Shown one piece after another: positions 7,712 through 14,980 of a DNA stretch of 16,993 bases; the first letter of the stretch is position 1, and each line of letters begins with the position of its first letter. The stretch spans positions 1-16,993 of the forward strand of contig JAEMRG010000012.1 of the NCBI GenBank assembly GCA_016463455.1, in the 5' to 3' direction. The stretch is from Rhodoferax sp. (GTDB lineage Bacteria > Pseudomonadota > Gammaproteobacteria > Burkholderiales > Burkholderiaceae_C). The notes below the pieces were generated by a model, which searched no databases, was not told the origin of the DNA, and saw nothing but the letters and a program-made list of their open reading frames with translations. A program made the position numbers and the translations under genes.

Positions 7712-8301
7712 CGATTGGCGTCATCTATGTCATGGGCCCTTCAGGTGTGGGCAAAGATAGCTTGCTGAACTGGTTGCGCGCCCATGTTCGGGCTTTGCCC
7801 AGCCCGCCTGCGCTGCGTTTTGCCCGACGCACTATTACGCGGGCTACAGGTATTTCCAATGAAGACCACGAGCCCCTTGAGGTCGATGCATTCTTGCAAC
7901 TAGAACAGTCCGGGGCTTTTGCGCTGCATTGGGAGGCCCATGGTTTGCACTACGGTGTGCGCCACGCAGAGATGGAGGGCCCTGGCTGGCTGATGGTCAA
8001 TGGTTCACGCGCTTATGCCCCGCAGGCGCGTGCACGCTTGCCAGGACTTGCGGTGCTGCATGTGAGCGCACCCGATGCACTGGTGGGCGAGCGCCTGGCC
8101 GCGCGCCAGCGAGAAACGCCAGACCAGGTACAAGCCCGCTTGCAAAGGGCGAAGGTCCAAAGCGTCGACGTGGAGGCGGGCGATTTACACATTGTGAATG
8201 CCGGCAGCTTGCAAGAAACGGCACTGGCACTGTGCAAGCTGTTGCAAGCCCGAACCGGATTGCATTTGCTCGATGCAGATGCATCGCCATCGGCTGGCTG
8301 A
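7708..8301 (+). CDS. phnN: Ribose 1,5-bisphosphate phosphokinase PhnN
   Basis: PhnN phosphorylates ribose 1,5-bisphosphate to PRPP, feeding the ribose carrier of the C-P lyase pathway back into nucleotide metabolism. The 197-residue protein is guanylate-kinase-like: P-loop GPSGVGKDS at residues 10-18, then ARRTITRATG, HEPLEVDAF and a final AGSLQETALALCKLL helix. E. coli PhnN is about 185 residues. The frame runs open upstream inside the DUF1045 gene, but the ATG at 7708 sits in an ATGA overlap with that gene's stop and begins directly before the P-loop strand. A guanylate kinase is the alternative; the phn context and the KDS P-loop favour PhnN. Confidence 0.92.
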   Translation: MTIGVIYVMGPSGVGKDSLLNWLRAHVRALPSPPALRFARRTITRATGISNEDHEPLEVDAFLQLEQSGAFALHWEAHGLHYGVRHAEMEGPGWLMVNGSRAYAPQARARLPGLAVLHVSAPDALVGERLAARQRETPDQVQARLQRAKVQSVDVEAGDLHIVNAGSLQETALALCKLLQARTGLHLLDADASPSAG

Positions 8302-8339
8302 AATCGGGCCAGACGCATCCATCGCACGCCAAGCCGACC

Positions 8340-10646
8340 TTAGATCACGGTAACCGCAATCGCAGACTGGACAAACACTTCGAGTCCCAAGGCCTGGTTG
8401 AAATACGCGTTGTAGTTCTGCCCGTCCAAGGTCAGTTGGCCATGGGCCAACCAGCTTTGGTCGTTTGAACTGCCCCATTGCTTGCTCAGCGTGAGCTTGT
8501 CCATGCTGTCGCCATCGATGCGTATCTGTAGATGGTCTCTAAAGGTATCGGCATAGGAAAAACTGTTTTTCACTCCCAAAGCCAGCACGTCCGCGATGGA
8601 CACCTTGAGTGTTTGCGCTCCATTGCCCCGCATATCCAGATGGTTGATCGCACCCTGGCCGTCGCCTGCAGGCGTGAGGGTATAGAGCGAAGAGAGATCC
8701 AGGGTTTGGTCGCTCGCCAGCGCATATTTACCGATAGATCCCACCAATTTACCGGGCTCAAAAGCGCCTGAATCAATAGACGACGTGGTCAATAAAGAAA
8801 TATTCCCCGCCAAATTTCCAAAGTCCCACGCCTGTGTATTGGTTTTAAGCCATTCGTTACCCGCCTTGTCTTGGAAACGGATGCTGAACTCACCCGGTTC
8901 AAAGTGGCCTTTACCGTTCAGGTTCAAACTGCCCGTAGTTTGGGTAATTCCGTTGAAGGAATAAACCCCTTGTTCGTCGGCGATAAAGCTCATTTCGGTG
9001 AAGTCGGAGGTGCCGGCTTGAACGACCTTGGCCGCATTAGCAACCGTTGGCGTGCGCAAATCGATGGTGAATGCCTGGCTGGTGGCGCCCATCTGGTTTC
9101 CCGCCATGTCCACAATAAAGGACTTGATTACATAGCTGGTGGCTGACCCCTGGGTTCCCAATGGGACCGCGCTGCTATCAAAGCTCCAGTCGCCGGTGGC
9201 AGACGGCGTCAGGTACATATACGTCACGATTTTGCCCCTGCTGTCAAGGACCTCAGTGAGCACTCGCCCGGTGCTGGCGTCAAAGCTGCCCGTTCCTGCG
9301 CTGCGCGTTACACCGCCTGTAAATGTCAGCGTTCGGTCGTTGGTAAGAAAGTCGCTTGTACTGGAGCCCGTATCGGTTTGCAGGAGGCCAATGTTCGGGA
9401 CAAAAGCGCTGTTGGTATCGACTTGCCCGTCCCATTTTTTTTGTGGCTGCGTATCGACGGTGACTTGATGCGTCGATGCCGCAGCAGTCAACCTATTGCC
9501 GGCTGTATCTGTCAATTGCGCTTTCAGGGTGTATTGCCCGTCAGCCAGCGGCAGCGCAGCACCTGACCAAGTCCAAGTCCAATTACCGGCGGTTTGAACC
9601 GGTTTGATGTATTGACTGGCCACTATGAACGACTGTGCATCCAACAGTTGAACTTGTAGCCAGTCATCGGGATTAAAGGCGGCACTGCTTGTATTGAGTG
9701 AGCCAGCCCAAGCCAGGGTGTTGTCGCCGGTCAGGAAGTCCGCAGCGTCAAACCCCGTGTCCTGGTTGAGCGTGTCGATACGCAGGCCCACGTTGTTGCT
9801 GGAGCTGCTTGTGCTGTTGTCCAGGGTGAACGGTGTTCCATCTGCAGTTGCGCTGTTGCCGGAGGCGTCCGTTACGGTTACTTTGTAGCTCTGAACATTA
9901 CCTATAAGTGCTTCGGTAATGGGGATCAGGAATTGACCCTGCGCATCGGACCTGCCTTCATATACCTTGCCACCAATGGCAATTTGGACGATGGCATTGG
10001 CTTCGGTTGTGCCCGAAATGCGAGGTCTGTCGTTGCTGGTGATATTGTCTGAATTACTCTGTCCGGTGTCATCGGCGCCGTAGAGTTGTGCCTGCTTGAT
10101 CGTAGGCAGCCTAACTTCGGAGGCGGTTTTACCGCCGCCGGCGGCCAGTGCGCCAACTAACAACACAGGCGCTGCCAATAAGGGACTGAAGCCGGCAGCA
10201 GCCACTAAGCCACCGAGGGCGGCCGGCTCAATATATTCTTCTATGAAAAGCTGCCCTGCACCCAAGGCCATGCCAGTAGAGGGAGCGCCATCTCCCATCA
10301 GCCCCAGGCTGCGTGACCATTCGCCGGATTCGGGAATGTAAGCGTGATAAACCCCGACTTGCAACTCGCCAATCAAATCACTTTGCGATGCGCCGCTTGG
10401 GTTGTAGAAGTCTGTGATGATGAGATCGGCCTGCTCTCTTGCGTCGAAGCTGATCCGCAGGTCCCGACCCTTTCGAATGACGCGAATAGTGTCCGGCGCC
10501 AAGCCGGTACTGTTGTCTATGAGTTGAAAGCGCGTACCGGGCGGACCATTGACCGTCGTAGCGCCCAAGGATGTCGATGTGTTGATCTCGACGAGGGTGG
10601 CAGCCCCTTGGTCAGGGAGTGTTTTGACTTTGTAGGACTTTTTCAT
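8340..10646 (-). CDS. Bap-like surface protein with bacterial Ig-like repeats
   Basis: The 768-residue protein has an N-terminal domain (about 1-130) resembling the prefix domain of Bap/BapA-type adhesins, with DLIITDFYN and HAYIPESGEW. A glycine/alanine-rich hydrophobic stretch ends in AAGGG near 172. Three Ig-like repeats follow (about 182-277, 287-399, 417-530), each opening with a DTG-x-S/D-x-D motif and ending in D-A-G-N. Next is a related segment (to about 609) and a C-terminal module with LDMRGNGAQTLKVSIADVL and FVQSAIAVTVI, common at the ends of large adhesins. No Sec signal is visible. The frame continues to a TTG at 10670 that overlaps the OmpA-like gene's stop; ATG 10646 is chosen, though neither start has a good ribosome-binding site. 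Likely a cell-surface or biofilm protein; function is inferred. Confidence 0.75.
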   Translation of the reverse strand: MKKSYKVKTLPDQGAATLVEINTSTSLGATTVNGPPGTRFQLIDNSTGLAPDTIRVIRKGRDLRISFDAREQADLIITDFYNPSGASQSDLIGELQVGVYHAYIPESGEWSRSLGLMGDGAPSTGMALGAGQLFIEEYIEPAALGGLVAAAGFSPLLAAPVLLVGALAAGGGKTASEVRLPTIKQAQLYGADDTGQSNSDNITSNDRPRISGTTEANAIVQIAIGGKVYEGRSDAQGQFLIPITEALIGNVQSYKVTVTDASGNSATADGTPFTLDNSTSSSSNNVGLRIDTLNQDTGFDAADFLTGDNTLAWAGSLNTSSAAFNPDDWLQVQLLDAQSFIVASQYIKPVQTAGNWTWTWSGAALPLADGQYTLKAQLTDTAGNRLTAAASTHQVTVDTQPQKKWDGQVDTNSAFVPNIGLLQTDTGSSTSDFLTNDRTLTFTGGVTRSAGTGSFDASTGRVLTEVLDSRGKIVTYMYLTPSATGDWSFDSSAVPLGTQGSATSYVIKSFIVDMAGNQMGATSQAFTIDLRTPTVANAAKVVQAGTSDFTEMSFIADEQGVYSFNGITQTTGSLNLNGKGHFEPGEFSIRFQDKAGNEWLKTNTQAWDFGNLAGNISLLTTSSIDSGAFEPGKLVGSIGKYALASDQTLDLSSLYTLTPAGDGQGAINHLDMRGNGAQTLKVSIADVLALGVKNSFSYADTFRDHLQIRIDGDSMDKLTLSKQWGSSNDQSWLAHGQLTLDGQNYNAYFNQALGLEVFVQSAIAVTVI

Positions 10647-10666
10647 GGTGGGGGTGTGCGAGTTGG

Positions 10667-11764
10667 TCAATTTCTGGCGCCGTACACAATGATTTCAACG
10701 CGTCGATTAGGTGCGTGACACAATTTACTGGCGGGTGTCAGCTTCTTCGGACAATTGGTTTTGAGAAGGGAGTCCTCACCTTGCCCTTCCACTTGAAAGC
10801 CCTTGAGCGCTTTGACGCTGCGGTCTCGGAGTTGGCGGGCCACTACCTCCGCTCGGGCCAATGACAAAGCCCGGTTGGCTTTGGGTTTTCCTATGGAGTC
10901 GCTGTGGCCCACCACCCGGATTCGCTCTACTTGCTGGAAGTCGCTGATGAGTTGCTGGGCCATCATTTCGATGCTGTTGTAGCCCGAAGTTTTCAATTCG
11001 GTTTTGCCAAATTCAAAGAGCGCGTCACTTTGAAGTGCATAGGCGCGCGGCGCAGCGGTCTTGCGCGTCGCTGCCGGGGTGAGGCTCGCTGGCTCGGCAG
11101 GAACTGGCAGCTTTGCGGTCAGCCCGGGGGTTACCGGTGCGGACAGCACAGGCGCTGCGGTTTGAACGGGCGCACACCATTGGGCCGCAGGCGCGCGCGA
11201 AAGCACATGGGTTTGTAGGGCGGTGCGCGCGAGTTCTTGTTGCGCCGGGTCCGCTGCGACTTCAACGAGTTTCATGTCGGCAGGGTTGGTCTCGTTGACG
11301 CGCAAATAAAGCGTCTGACCTGCTTGCAGTGCCCAAGATTGTCCGGGTGATTCTTTGGCCTGGTGCATTTTTTTTGCATCGTCGTACCCGGTTTGAATGG
11401 CTATAGCACCCGGTGCAGCGCAAAACTCGGAGTAGCCACCACCGAGCAATGCAGTGTGAAAACGGCTGTCAAGGTAGATGTTGACCGGGTTCGCGTAGGC
11501 TGTAACTGGCTGGCGGTAAATAAAAATTCGGGTCTGTCGCTCAGGTGCAGCCATTGCCGTTTGGAACTTGTTCCCGAATTTGGAGATGGATGCAGGCCCA
11601 GCGTTGCGTGCTGGCATCTCTGGCGCCCCGTTGGTCTGGGCCTGTAAGCCTGCCCCAGTTCCCAAGATGCCAATTACAAAAACAGTCCAAAACACCGCAC
11701 GTCGCAATGTCCAAAAATAGGATGTGTTTAGCCTGAGTGCTTGCAAATAAATTTTTTGGATCAT
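10667..11764 (-). CDS. OmpA family peptidoglycan-binding envelope protein
   Basis: The 365-residue protein has a long N-terminal signal-like segment (positive patch at 21-22, hydrophobic core to about 40, likely cleavage near LQA-Q). An uncharacterised beta-rich region (about 75-170) and an Ala/Pro-rich linker follow. The C-terminal OmpA domain (about 242-362) has LFEFGKTEL, then GHSDSIG with Asp289 and LSLARA with Arg304, the pair that binds diaminopimelate in OmpA-type domains, and ends PNRRVEIIVYG. It should sit in the periplasm or outer membrane, bound to peptidoglycan. It lies directly upstream of the Bap-like gene, so the two probably form an operon. The ATG at 11764 is preceded by a GTG codon; no ribosome-binding site is visible and TATAAT lies only a few bases upstream, so the true start could be downstream. 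Confidence 0.82.
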   Translation of the reverse strand: MIQKIYLQALRLNTSYFWTLRRAVFWTVFVIGILGTGAGLQAQTNGAPEMPARNAGPASISKFGNKFQTAMAAPERQTRIFIYRQPVTAYANPVNIYLDSRFHTALLGGGYSEFCAAPGAIAIQTGYDDAKKMHQAKESPGQSWALQAGQTLYLRVNETNPADMKLVEVAADPAQQELARTALQTHVLSRAPAAQWCAPVQTAAPVLSAPVTPGLTAKLPVPAEPASLTPAATRKTAAPRAYALQSDALFEFGKTELKTSGYNSIEMMAQQLISDFQQVERIRVVGHSDSIGKPKANRALSLARAEVVARQLRDRSVKALKGFQVEGQGEDSLLKTNCPKKLTPASKLCHAPNRRVEIIVYGARN

Positions 11765-11817
11765 CACTGATTATAAATTTAAATATTACATATTATTACC
11801 ATAATTGTATATATAAA
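11765..11817. promoter_or_regulatory. Extremely AT-rich divergent promoter block
   Basis: Only 7 of these 53 bases are G or C, in a region otherwise near 60% GC. The block lies between the OmpA-like gene (minus) and the sulfatase gene (plus) and contains TATAAT on the minus strand close to the OmpA-like start, plus several TATA-like and AAATTTAAAT runs. It is probably the promoter of the OmpA/Bap-like unit, and perhaps of the sulfatase. Such AT-rich blocks often bind nucleoid silencers of the H-NS/MvaT type. The binding of any protein here is inference. Confidence 0.5.
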
Positions 11818-11903
11818 TGGATGTCACATTGGCGGCAAAGCCGGCTACGCCCGAGGTCGCCGACAATTCGGCCTTCCTCAACCCACCGTAATCAAGGCTT
11901 GTG

Positions 11904-13694
11904 ATGCGGCAAATAATCACCCGATGGCGTGCGCTAGTGTTGCTTCTAGGCGTATGCGTAGGCTTGGCGCCCGGTACTTGGGCCGCTGACAAGGCCCGTC
12001 CCAACATCGTCATTCTGGTGGCCGATGATTGGGGCTTTAGCGATGTCGGTGCCTTTGGCGGGGAAATCGCTACGCCGCATCTCGATGCCCTGGCCGCAAA
12101 GGGCAGCCGCTTTTCCAACTTTCATGTAGCGGCCACCTGTTCGCCGACCCGCTCCATGTTGCTCACTGGGGTAGACCACCACCGCAATGGCGTGGGCAAT
12201 ATGCCCGAGACCACTCCGCCCGAGCAGGAAGGCAAGCCGGGCTATGCCGGCGTGCTGGCACCCGATACCGTCACCCTGGCCACCATGCTGCGTGATGTGG
12301 GCTACCACACCTATATCGCGGGCAAGTGGCATGTTGGCAAAGCGCCCGCAAACCTTCCCGGCCGGCGTGGTTTCGAGCGCTCGTTTATCCAGGCGGATAG
12401 CGGCACCGACAACTGGGAAAACCGGCCTTACATGATGCTCTACGATAAAACTTATTGGTTTGAGCAAGACCGCGCGGTGCAACTGCCTAAAGACTTTTAT
12501 TCCTCACGCTTTTTTGTCGATAAGACCATCGGCTATATCCGCGAGCAAGCGGCCGATGGCAAGCCATTTATGGCCTACATCGGTTTTCAGGCCAACCACA
12601 TTCCCATCCAGGCTCCGGCCGAGTTTGTTACCAAATACCGTGGCCGTTATGACCAGGGGTGGACCGCTTTGCGCCAGGCCCGTCGCGATGGTGCGGTACG
12701 TACAGGGGTGATGCCGGCGGGCATGCCGATGACGACGCCCGCGAGTACCGTGGCGTGGGAAAGCCTGACGCCGGATAGGCAGCGCCAGCAGGCGCGCCGT
12801 ATGGAGGTCTATGCCGGTATGGCCGAGGCCATGGATGCCGAAGTGGGCCGCCTGGTACAGCACCTTAAATCGAGCGGCCAGTACGACAACACCGTATTTG
12901 TGTTTTTGTCCGATAACGGGTCCGACCCAGCCGATCCTTTCAACATACCCAGCGCCAATGCCTGGGTGCGTATGAACTACCAGGTGGACGCAGACCCGCT
13001 GGGCGGCAAGGGCACGTTTTCGGCCAACGGACCGAGTTGGGCCAGCGCCACCGTAGGGCCGTTACAAGGCTATAAATACTTTGCCAGCGAGGGTGGATTG
13101 CGGGTGCCGCTGATTGTCTCGGGCTTGCCAGGCGTGGCCTCTGGGCGGGTGGTTTCAGCGCTGACGCACGTCAACGATATCGTGCCCACTTTGCTCGAGG
13201 CCGCCGGTATTGCACCGCACCAGGGGCAGTATGCGGGGCAGACGGTACAGACCTTGAGCGGTCGCAGCCTTTTGCCTTTGTTACAAGGCAAAGCCGACTA
13301 CGCCTACCGCCCTGACGAAGCCCTGGGCTATGAGCTAGCTGGCAGCGCAGCGCTGTTTTTGGGCGATTACAAGCTGGTGAAAAACATTGCGCCGCTGGGC
13401 GATGGCCAATGGCGCTTGTTCAACCTGCGCCAAGACCCCGGTGAGACCTTGGATTTACAGACTGCCCAGCCAGCGATATTTGCGTCTATGCGGGCCGCCT
13501 ACGACAAATACGCGCAGGACTACGGCGTTCTGCCGGTACCCGAAGGCTTTGACCTGCAAAAAGCCGCTATGCATTACGCGATCCACCATTATTTCCTGCC
13601 TAAATTGCGCGCGGCCTGGCCGTTGGGCTTGGCGCTGATAGCTGCGGTGCTGGGATGGGCTTACTGGCGCAGGCGCCGCCAGGCTATTTCTTGA
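11904..13694 (+). CDS. Secreted arylsulfatase (type I, formylglycine-dependent) with C-terminal membrane anchor
   Basis: The 596-residue sulfatase hydrolyses sulfate esters, probably in the periplasm or on the membrane. An N-terminal signal peptide ends near TWAA-D (residue 28). The catalytic set of the Pseudomonas aeruginosa arylsulfatase is complete: Asp41-Asp42 (metal), Cys79 in CSPTRS (becomes formylglycine), Arg83, Lys141 and His143 in GKWHVG, His232, Asp337-Asn338 and Lys391 in GYKYF. GAFGGEIATP and SMLLTGVDHHRNG also match that enzyme's subfamily. A hydrophobic helix followed by RRRRQ at the C-terminus suggests membrane attachment, which the Pseudomonas enzyme lacks. AAGG at 6 nt supports ATG 11904 over GTG 11901. 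No maturase gene is in the window. Its 3' end overlaps the convergent gene by 11 bp. The substrate cannot be told. Confidence 0.92.
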   Translation: MRQIITRWRALVLLLGVCVGLAPGTWAADKARPNIVILVADDWGFSDVGAFGGEIATPHLDALAAKGSRFSNFHVAATCSPTRSMLLTGVDHHRNGVGNMPETTPPEQEGKPGYAGVLAPDTVTLATMLRDVGYHTYIAGKWHVGKAPANLPGRRGFERSFIQADSGTDNWENRPYMMLYDKTYWFEQDRAVQLPKDFYSSRFFVDKTIGYIREQAADGKPFMAYIGFQANHIPIQAPAEFVTKYRGRYDQGWTALRQARRDGAVRTGVMPAGMPMTTPASTVAWESLTPDRQRQQARRMEVYAGMAEAMDAEVGRLVQHLKSSGQYDNTVFVFLSDNGSDPADPFNIPSANAWVRMNYQVDADPLGGKGTFSANGPSWASATVGPLQGYKYFASEGGLRVPLIVSGLPGVASGRVVSALTHVNDIVPTLLEAAGIAPHQGQYAGQTVQTLSGRSLLPLLQGKADYAYRPDEALGYELAGSAALFLGDYKLVKNIAPLGDGQWRLFNLRQDPGETLDLQTAQPAIFASMRAAYDKYAQDYGVLPVPEGFDLQKAAMHYAIHHYFLPKLRAAWPLGLALIAAVLGWAYWRRRRQAIS

Positions 13695-14109
13695 TGCGAT
13701 CGGCCAGCATTTTGTAGCCGTTGTCGTTGGGTGTCATCCCATCGTCTTCGGTACGGCTGATGGGCAGCACGATGTCATCGTTTTCTTCTGCGATACGCCG
13801 GATTATTTTTTGCGTCTTGCTAATGTCGACCTGAAACTTCGGATCATTACCAGCCGGCAATACCCAGTACACCTTGTCCGCTTCTGTCAGCTTGCGCAGC
13901 ACCCGCAGTTCGGTTTCGGTAAAGACATAAAAATGGTCGTAGCTGCCCAGACTGATGATGACGCGCTTGGCGACCAGCGGCGTCTTTTTCATGAACTCCT
14001 TGTTCCACTTTTGCGAACTCAGGCCTTCTTTGCTATAGGTTTTGCATTCAGGGCGCATCTCGGCCAAGGCCGCTGCAATGCCATCTCCAACAATCAAACA
14101 CTCCAACAT
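13684..14109 (-). CDS. Small SGNH-like protein with degenerate catalytic motifs (probable pseudo-enzyme)
   Basis: The 141-residue protein resembles small SGNH/GDSL hydrolase-like proteins: LIVGDGIAAAL at the start, CKTYSKEGLSSQKWN, VIISLGSYDH in the middle, YWVLPAGN, and DDGMTPNDNGYKMLADRI at the end. In active members these blocks read GDS, GTND and DxxH. Here the serine is Gly10 (codon GGC, one change from AGC), the block-III Asn is Tyr, and the last-block His position is Thr, so all three expected motif residues are missing. The frame is intact and AAGGA lies 7 nt before the ATG, so it is probably expressed as a non-catalytic, perhaps binding, protein. No signal peptide is seen. Its end overlaps the sulfatase end by 11 bp. 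Confidence 0.7.
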   Translation of the reverse strand: MLECLIVGDGIAAALAEMRPECKTYSKEGLSSQKWNKEFMKKTPLVAKRVIISLGSYDHFYVFTETELRVLRKLTEADKVYWVLPAGNDPKFQVDISKTQKIIRRIAEENDDIVLPISRTEDDGMTPNDNGYKMLADRIKK

Positions 14110-14185
14110 AGCTTTTCCTTATAGGTGGCGCAATTGCGGCCTGGGCTTCCATCCAGCGGACGCTTGGCGGCAAGCTTGGTTTCAC

Positions 14186-14980
14186 TCACCAAAAAACCCG
14201 CTGCGACGAGCACGCAAGTATGGCCGGAAATGTGACCAGCCAAGCCCAAAAAAAGCGATTCAGGCCGAAAAACCAGAAAACCAGGAAATGAAACACCATC
14301 GCGAAAGCGCAATAAACCAAAGCCACCAGCGGGTGCAGCAGGGCCAGGGGCGCGGCACATTCCCATCCAATGAAGGCCCAGGCGCCTAGGCGGGCCAACC
14401 AAGGCTTGCGAAAAACGCTGGCCGGCGGCAGCGGGCCGTAAATGGCGGCATTGAGAAAAATAGTCATAGCCTGGCCGCTGCGCCATTCGGGCTGCATTAG
14501 CTTGACCCAGCCCGACATAAAGTAAGAGCTAATCGATTGCAAACAGACGTACCACAGGCCCGCGCGCCAAGCCAAGTGGGAGTCGCCACCGAGCTGAACC
14601 AACTCTGCCAAGAGGAGTCCAGTCAGCGCCACCAGTGTCATGAAATCGCTGCCGCCGTTAAACGCGCCGCGCCAGCGGATGAGCATCAACACGTGGCTGG
14701 CAAACAAAAATAGCGCCAGTGCCAGGTTGCTGCCCTGCCAGGCCAGCAAGAGCAAGACGGGCAGGCGCAGCAGCAAATGTACCTGCATGGCGCTGTCTGC
14801 AAACAGCAAGTCCAGCAGCTTTTGCACGGGGCCCGGCGGAATGTCGGCGCGCTGCACCGGCCAGGCCCATAAGCCCTGTACCGTCAAGGCCTGGCGCATG
14901 CGCAAATACTCCAGAGTTTGCAGCAGCAGGCTCAAGGCCAGCAAGACCTCCAGCGCACGGGCGGCGTTGCTCACCGGCAT
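14186..14980 (-). CDS. HTTM-like polytopic membrane protein
   Basis: The 264-residue protein has about six or seven hydrophobic segments (near residues 8-24, 66-80, 84-102, 112-130, 140-157, 196-212, 214-256). Segments such as GGSDFMTLVALTGLLLA, SSYFMSGWVKLMQPEWRSG and the final FHFLVFWFFGLNRFFWAW resemble the HTTM (vitamin K-dependent carboxylase-like) and DoxX-like membrane families. I see no evidence of carboxylase activity and make no functional call. It overlaps the upstream gene by 10 bp (14971-14980), so the two are probably translated together and may act as a pair. No clear Shine-Dalgarno sequence precedes the ATG, in line with coupling. Confidence 0.7.
   Translation of the reverse strand: MPVSNAARALEVLLALSLLLQTLEYLRMRQALTVQGLWAWPVQRADIPPGPVQKLLDLLFADSAMQVHLLLRLPVLLLLAWQGSNLALALFLFASHVLMLIRWRGAFNGGSDFMTLVALTGLLLAELVQLGGDSHLAWRAGLWYVCLQSISSYFMSGWVKLMQPEWRSGQAMTIFLNAAIYGPLPPASVFRKPWLARLGAWAFIGWECAAPLALLHPLVALVYCAFAMVFHFLVFWFFGLNRFFWAWLVTFPAILACSSQRVFW

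Noticed and set aside
10647..10670. TTG start of the Bap-like protein in overlap with the OmpA-like stop
   Set aside because: It adds eight residues without family likeness and has no ribosome-binding site. The ATG is preferred, but the overlap means the TTG cannot be excluded.
11786..12482. Minus-strand open frames over the sulfatase start
   Set aside because: They are antisense to the signal peptide and catalytic core of a complete sulfatase.
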